Part shown: one piece after another, positions 58,980 through 64,000 of the stretch | Numbering within the stretch: position 1 is the first letter of the stretch | Layout: each line of letters starts with the position of its first letter | Assembly: GCA_012931725.1 (NCBI GenBank) | Contig: CM022951.1 | Span: forward strand, 74,442,832 to 74,506,831 | DNA: 64,000 nt | Direction: 5' to 3' | From: Litsea cubeba | Lineage: Eukaryota > Streptophyta > Magnoliopsida > Laurales > Lauraceae | Translations under genes and position numbers: made by a program | The notes under the pieces: generated by a model | What the model was told of the DNA's origin: nothing | What the model saw: only the letters and a program-made list of their open reading frames with translations | Databases searched by the model: none

Positions 58980-59194
58980 CGGGGATGATGGATATTCAAT
59001 ATGTGACCAATCTGAAATGACTTGTGTGTTGTGATATCTGATCCGACTGTTCTCTCATTGGGGTGTTTATCTCTTTGTAATATGAACCTTTTCCGTTGAC
59101 TATTTTCCAATTTATTTTGTATGATTGACATGTTAAAACTGGTAGCCACTGTCCTATGGTTTCATTTTCTTCGTAATAGAAATGTTACCAAACA
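58980..59194. other. Probable 3' untranslated region of PMD-Ulp1
   Basis: AT-rich, no clear polyadenylation signal beyond TTGTAATATG-like text near 59075. Confidence 0.4.
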
Positions 59195-59480
59195 GGTTTG
59201 ATGCATATGTGGTTGAGAATGTGATCCAATGTGATGTAATAAGAGTTGGAAAGGATCTGCACTAATCAAAGTTGCCTCCAAGTGGGCCCATAGAGTTCAC
59301 AGCAGGCAAACAATACGTTTTCATTGGTGTGATTAAAACATGGGGGTTTCATGCATATGTGGATGAGAATGCGATCCAATGTGATGTAATAAGAGTTGGA
59401 AAGGATTTGCACTAATCAAAGGTGCCTCCAAGTGGGCCCATAGAGTTCATGAGAAAAAACTATAGAGGCAAACAATACGT
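59195..59480 (+). repeat. ~110 bp direct repeat, two copies 151 bp apart
   Basis: 59195-59303 and 59346-59454 share GATGCATATGTGG-like text, ATCCAATGTGATGTAATAAG and CCTCCAAGTGGGCCCATAG. Confidence 0.8.
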
Positions 59481-59481
59481 T

Positions 59482-60021
59482 TTTATTGACATCAACAAAT
59501 TTATTTGTTGATATCAACAAATTGTTAGTTGACATCAACGAACGTTGTGTTGAATTTCGGACCAAGTATGTGCTAACAGTAGGTTTTCATTGATATCAAC
59601 AAATTTAATTGTTGATGTCAACAAAGTGTTAGTTGACATCAACGAACACTGTGTTCAATTTCGGAATGTAAGTGTATGCTAACAGTACGTGTTCGTTGAT
59701 ATCAACAAATTGTTAGTTGATGTCAACGAACACTGTGTTGAATTTTGGAACATAAGTATGTGCTAACAGTACCTTTTCATTGATATCAACAAATTTATTT
59801 GTTGATGTCAACAAAGTGTTAGTTGACATCAACGAACACTGTGTTCAATTTCGGAATGTAAGTTACGCTAACAGTCCGTGTTCATTGATATCAACAAATT
59901 TATTTGTTGATGTCAACAAATTGTTAGTTGACATCAACGAACACTGTGTTGAATTTTAGAATGTAAATATGTGCTAACAGTACATTTTCATTGATATCAA
60001 CAAACATTTTCATTGATATTA
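59482..60021 (+). repeat. ~106 bp tandem repeat with internal inverted symmetry
   Basis: Units begin near 59482, 59586, 59690, 59775, 59881 and 59987. The typical unit reads TTCATTGATATCAACAAATTT, then TTTGTTGATGTCAACAAA, then AGTTGACATCAACGAACAC and GTGCTAACAGTAC. Each unit is itself a set of alternating TTGATATCAA-type half sites. The array stops two bases before the left end of unit 2. Confidence 0.9.
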
Positions 60022-60365
60022 GGGACATTTACTAAAGAAATTCCCTTAAATAGGTTAACCACTATTGAAACCCTCAAAATTTTATAATATCAGGCTAGGA
60101 CCTCCCTCCCAAATCTATAACTTTTCTTCCCATTATACCCCTTCTTATTTGATGCCAATGAAACCTAGCAGGGACGAAAAAAAAAAAGAGAAACATAAAC
60201 AAAGAAGAGAAGAAACGGAAGAAGGAAAGGAAACTGAAGCCCTCCTCTCTCAAGCCTATTGCAGACGAAGGTTTCCATCTCTCTCTCCTCCTCGTCCTTC
60301 TCTTTTCCTCTGCATCAAAACTCAAGCCCCAGAGGAACCCTCGAATCTCAGAATCTGGGTTTCAA

Positions 60366-61850
60366 GGTAAGAAATTTCCACACATTCAACTCTTTCTTTT
60401 TTCGTTATTGATTCTTTCTTTTCAAAGATTTGGTTTTACATTGATTGATTCTTTATTTTCATTGCTTTATTTACATTGATCTGATTTTGGTTATATTGGT
60501 GTAGCTATGGAGAAGGGTTGTGATGGAGACGTCTGATCCTCTCCTTGATATAGTTGACTTTTTGGATTTCTTTGGGCATGCATTTTTTACGTCTGATCCT
60601 CTCCTTGATATAGTTGATTTTGTTGAAAAGTTCATGTAAATGTTTTAAAATTAATGGATTAGTATGTATCAACAGAAAACTTCATCTTTTTCCCTGGAAA
60701 TGTCACCAATAAGGTTTCCATAGATATGAAGGCAGTAGGTTAAGGGGGCCATTGTTAGGTCAGTAAATGGCTTGGTTAAGGGGGCCATTGTTAGGTCAGT
60801 AAATGGCTTGGTTAAGGGGGCCATTGTTAGGTCAGTAAATGGCTTGGTTAAGGGGGCCATTGTTAGGTCCATTGTATACCCAGAACTGAGTCCAATTACA
60901 AATTGGTATATATGCTAGATCCATTCGAGGACCTGGATCATTTACCCGATTACAGTTTAATCATATCATATATATATATACTCAAGTTAATCCAGCTTCT
61001 CGTAATAAGGCTCTTTAAAAGTTCTTGAATTTATTTTTTTTGCTGTCTTTCCACCCTCCAAAGTCCAAATTGATGCAATGAACTCTTGACATATCCCATC
61101 TCATGTGGGTGTGTGTACCTGTTAATGGAACGGTTGGAAAGGAAAATAGAATCTGCATCAAGGTGATTAGACATGCCAACAGAAAGAAAATTAAAGAGAA
61201 AAAAAAACCATATCATTATTGGTTCCTTAAGTTCCATATTTTTAATGGAAAGGGTACTGATTTAGATAGAGCCCAAAGTGCAGATAATTGAACAGTTATG
61301 TTTGGCCATCACAAATTTAATTGGGGATGACTCAATGAATGGTTCGGATTACTGTACCACCTGGTGGATTACAGGAATCCCTTCATCTGTGCATATCAAT
61401 CAATCCCTTTTCATCTATCAATCATGTATAGAGAGAAGCATCGACACCCTCCAAATTCCCGTACCCATGGCTATCCACGTGTACCCATCTAGTAGACCCC
61501 AGCATCAATGGATCAGAATTCATAAGTGAAACGTCTCACTATTCTACATGTAGTGTAACGAGTCCCACATGGAGAAGAAATGTATTTTGCTCAGTAGTTT
61601 ATATAGCATGGCCTGCGTTATATCTAGCACGACCTGACTTGAACACGATCTCTCGTACATTTGTATACTTAAGTGCTAAGGAGACAGGCATTCAAGTGTG
61701 GTTGTTGACATCAATTTTGCTCCTTTGGTCATGGAGATAGATGGTTTCATTTCAGTTTTTGCTTTAACCACCTTAAATTAGAGAAATCGTCGGATATGAT
61801 ATAGTACCATGTACATTGCAGAGGTCAATCGTACTTTTATTTTGTGATAT
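60366..61850 (+). other. Leader intron region of unit 2 with small repeats
   Basis: Holds a 33 bp direct repeat (ACGTCTGATCCTCTCCTTGA at 60530 and 60590) and a 36 bp minisatellite (see separate entry). The remainder to 61850 shows no coding signal. Confidence 0.45.
60739..60870 (+). repeat. 36 bp minisatellite, nearly four copies
   Basis: Units of GTTAAGGGGGCCATTGTTAG plus GTCAGTAAATGGCTTG start at 60739, 60775, 60811 and 60847. The last unit diverges after GTTAGGTC. Confidence 0.92.
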
Positions 61851-61859
61851 CATTAGTAT

Positions 61860-61926
61860 CTTTTTACTAAGGAGAATTTATTATTTCTTCAAGATGTCCA
61901 TGTTTCTGAAGCAATTTGGCAAGGAC
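61860..61926 (+). pseudogene. Relic of PMD-Ulp1 exon 1 next to the transposase
   Basis: ENLLFLQDVHVSEAIWQGQ followed by a GT donor (GTAAATCC), matching exon 1 at 54643-54726 and its intron start. The ATG and first residues are missing. The rest of the PMD-Ulp1 gene is absent here. Confidence 0.8.
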
Positions 61927-62074
61927 AGGTAAATCCAATCATTTACTTTTATATTTACATGGATCATGAATCATGGAACATTGTATGCTTGCTTTCTTAC
62001 TATGTCTAGTGGGTTTTATTTACTAAATGTCACTTATTCTTATCTCATGTTAATTTATTTCCAGTTTCTGTAGG

Positions 62075-64000
62075 ATGTCAGAGGATGAGATATTTGTTGT
62101 TTTCCACTTTAATGGAGAGTTTGATTGGAATACGACCAATCCGGTGTACAGGGGAGGTGAACAAAAAATGATGTATCTAAGCAATTTCACAAAGTACTCT
62201 ACATTGTTCCAGCGTGCATTACAAGCAACAAAGTGGGTAGAAAACGATGAAGCCATTGAAATTCAGTACCTTCACAACAACCGTCAAGCCTTCACATTGA
62301 TTAAAGTAGCTAACGATGGTGATGTAAATGCAATGTTAAAAGTGTCTCGTGATAATGTAAATGGGCTATATTTATATGTGAACAAAAAGACTGAGTGTTC
62401 AAGAGGTGTATGTGAAGGACATTCAAGGTATTGCACCATGTCTTTATCACTTTGTGCACTATTTATTTATCTATAGAACTCTAACTTCATTTTTCGTATA
62501 TACATGCAAGGTTGACAGGTTTGAATGTGTTTAATGCTCTCGATCGAAGAACCAGTAATTTGAAGGAAAAAAATGTTGGATATCCTAGAGGTCGTCCAAT
62601 TAGCACAACACTGTACGTTATTATCTTGTTCACTAGATTGAATTTTGATTTCTTATTTGAAAGTTGAAGATTGACTAATCTTTATTATTTGGATGCAGTG
62701 ATTCTCACAAAAGCTCTTCGAAAGCACTTGGACGTGACATTTACAATTTTGAAGCGAATCCCGATCTTGGAGTCAATAGTCTCCATTCTTGTGATACCAT
62801 TTATCCCACTGTTGATCTTGAGGAAGACATTGAAGCAATCTTCTCCTTTTCACCTGATCACTTTGCATTAATAGACTCTCAGTCACGGGCAACGAATGAT
62901 GATACTACCGTAGGGGATAAAATGCAAGAAGATGTGGGAATATGTGCCGAAACGTCAGTCGTTGGTGAAGATACTAACATTGAAGATATGTTAGTGCCAG
63001 TTGACGATTTCAAACATGAGTTGCTAGAGAGTACTGCGCAAGAGTTGTGGAAAGGGAGAGTGTTTCCAGATCGTGATACATTTAGGAGAACCCTCGCGAA
63101 ATTTGCAATGTACAAGAATTTTGTGTTGAAACATCTGAAGACCAACAGTTATAAAGTCACGGCACGGTGTGATGATGCAACATGTCCATGGCGTATACAT
63201 GCTTCTATTGTGGATTCAGGTCCACAATTTCAAGTCCGGACATATAACCCAATTCATTCATGCTCAAAACCAATGATGGGGATGGCACATAAACAAGCGA
63301 CAGCTTCCTTGATTGCAGACTTTGTCAAAGATAGGCTTCGATTTAATAATACGTACACACCAAAGGAAATTATGTTTGACTTTCAAATGGAGTTCGGGGT
63401 GACGATAAGTTATAGGAAGGCATATCTAGGAAAAGAGATTGCAATGAATGAAATTCGAGGTTCATTCGAGGAGTCTTTTCAAATCCTACCTCGATATTGC
63501 ATGGAATTGCAAATGATGAATTCTGGGACAAGAATTGAGTTGCTAAAGCATGAAGATAACTCCTTCAGAAGATTATTTTGGGCAATTGGAGCATGCATCG
63601 AAGCCTTCCATTCTTCCTTGAGGCCTGTGATAGCTGTAGATGGAGCACATCTCCGAGGTAAGTATCCAGGTGTTATACTTACGGCCGCTACTTATGATGG
63701 TAATCATCAGCTGTTCCCAATTGCCTTTGCCATAGTTGAGGCAGAACGACGAGATAGCTGGTCATGGTTCTTTGCAAATCTTCAAATAGCTCTTGGTGAG
63801 TCTCGATATCTAACAATTGTGTCTGATCGTCAGAAAGGCCTTGTTCCTGCGGTGGAAGAAGTATTTCCAAATGCTCAACATTGTTATTGCTGTCGTCATA
63901 TTGCGGAGAATATACGTTCGAGATTCAAAGATGATGGCATTGTTAAGAAATTCTGGTTGGCTGCAAAATCTTACAGGCCATGTGAATATGAGGCTCATAT
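62075..64000 (+). CDS. MuDR/MULE transposase (MURA-type), partial at the window end
   Basis: ATG 62075 lies just after an acceptor (TTTCTGTAG). Exons 62075-62427, 62511-62612 and 62699 to beyond 64000 join in frame, with no stop. The N-terminus (MSEDEIFVVFHFNGEFDW) resembles the PB1-like domain of plant MULE transposases. Next comes the MuDR DNA-binding domain (ELWKGRVFPDRDTFRRTLAKF, C and H residues in ARCDDATCPWRIHAS and NPIHSC). The catalytic core follows, with first Asp in VIAVDGAHLRGKY (63639-63641), second Asp in TIVSDRQKGL (63825-63827) and the HCYCCRHI motif. The catalytic Glu and any SWIM zinc finger would lie past the window. It is the only apparently undamaged transposase here. Confidence 0.92.

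Larger units (their letters stand above)
50915..60021 (+). mobile_element. MULE-like unit 1 carrying a PMD-Ulp1 gene
   Basis: The left end GGGACATTTACTAAAAAAAT, with TAGGGTAACCACTATTGAAACC just inside, is shared with 60022-60073 (unit 2). After a low-complexity stretch, both units also share a leader (GATGCCAATGAAACC, then CTCTGCATCAAAACTCAAGCC, ending in CAAG|GTAA donor). No inverted copy of the left end was found near 60 kb, so the right boundary is set only by the start of unit 2. The unit has no transposase. Assignment to MULEs rests on the shared ends with the transposase-bearing unit 2 and on the known association of Ulp1-like genes with MULEs (Kaonashi type). Confidence 0.6.
60022..64000 (+). 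mobile_element. MULE-like unit 2 with MuDR transposase (runs off the window)
   Basis: Left end GGGACATTTACTAAAGAAAT, then the same inner sequence and leader exon as unit 1 (leader 60151-60365, donor CAAG|GTAAGA). Contains the transposase gene at 62075 onward and, at 61860-61926, a relic of PMD-Ulp1 exon 1. The right end is beyond 64000. Confidence 0.7.

Overview
This is nuclear DNA of a flowering plant that consists almost entirely of transposable elements and gene debris. The grounds are plant-type Ty3/gypsy elements (a chromovirus with an initiator-tRNA primer site and a Tat-lineage element with a second, archaeal-type RNase H), a plant mobile domain (PMD) protein, a MuDR/MULE transposase, CACTA ends, GT-AG introns, and fragments of housekeeping genes typical of angiosperms. 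I cannot name the species. I saw no rRNA, tRNA or CRISPR, and no clearly intact single-copy host gene.

Layout. 1-5 kb: degenerate sequence with two facing copies of a ~140 bp terminal-type repeat (717-858, 1071-1207), a ~90 bp segment repeated three times, and a spastin-like AAA ATPase exon fragment. 5.5-9.3 kb: satellite-like and foldback repeats, with a perfect 14 bp palindrome recurring at ~144 bp spacing. 9.5-32.3 kb: fragments of at least seven unrelated genes, all on the minus strand and most with intron borders kept (heparanase-like GH79, proteasome RPT6, a receptor-like kinase, exportin-T, alcohol dehydrogenase, coatomer beta', PCNA). A very young 11.9 kb chromovirus (11306-23191) sits inside the kinase fragment, and a CACTA end lies at 30.7-30.9 kb. 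33.1-50.1 kb: a ~2.3 kb segment duplicated in tandem. Its first copy is split by a 12.4 kb Tat-lineage element (34747-47120, minus strand) that carries a three-exon gene antisense to its own gag-pol. The second copy keeps the empty site.

50.9-64 kb: two adjacent MULE-like units with related left ends. The first holds a long, multi-exon PMD gene fused to a Ulp1-type cysteine peptidase. The second holds a MuDR-type transposase that is open to the end of the window, plus a relic of the PMD gene's first exon. A perfect 194 bp CACTA foldback MITE is inserted in the first unit.

How the genes relate: gag and pol of each retroelement would form the particle, reverse transcription and integration machinery, but both pol genes carry stop codons. 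The MULE transposase could in principle mobilise both MULE units. The PMD-Ulp1 protein is the most plausible candidate for an accessory, host-interacting function, which is inference. Most host-like coding pieces are captured or decayed fragments.
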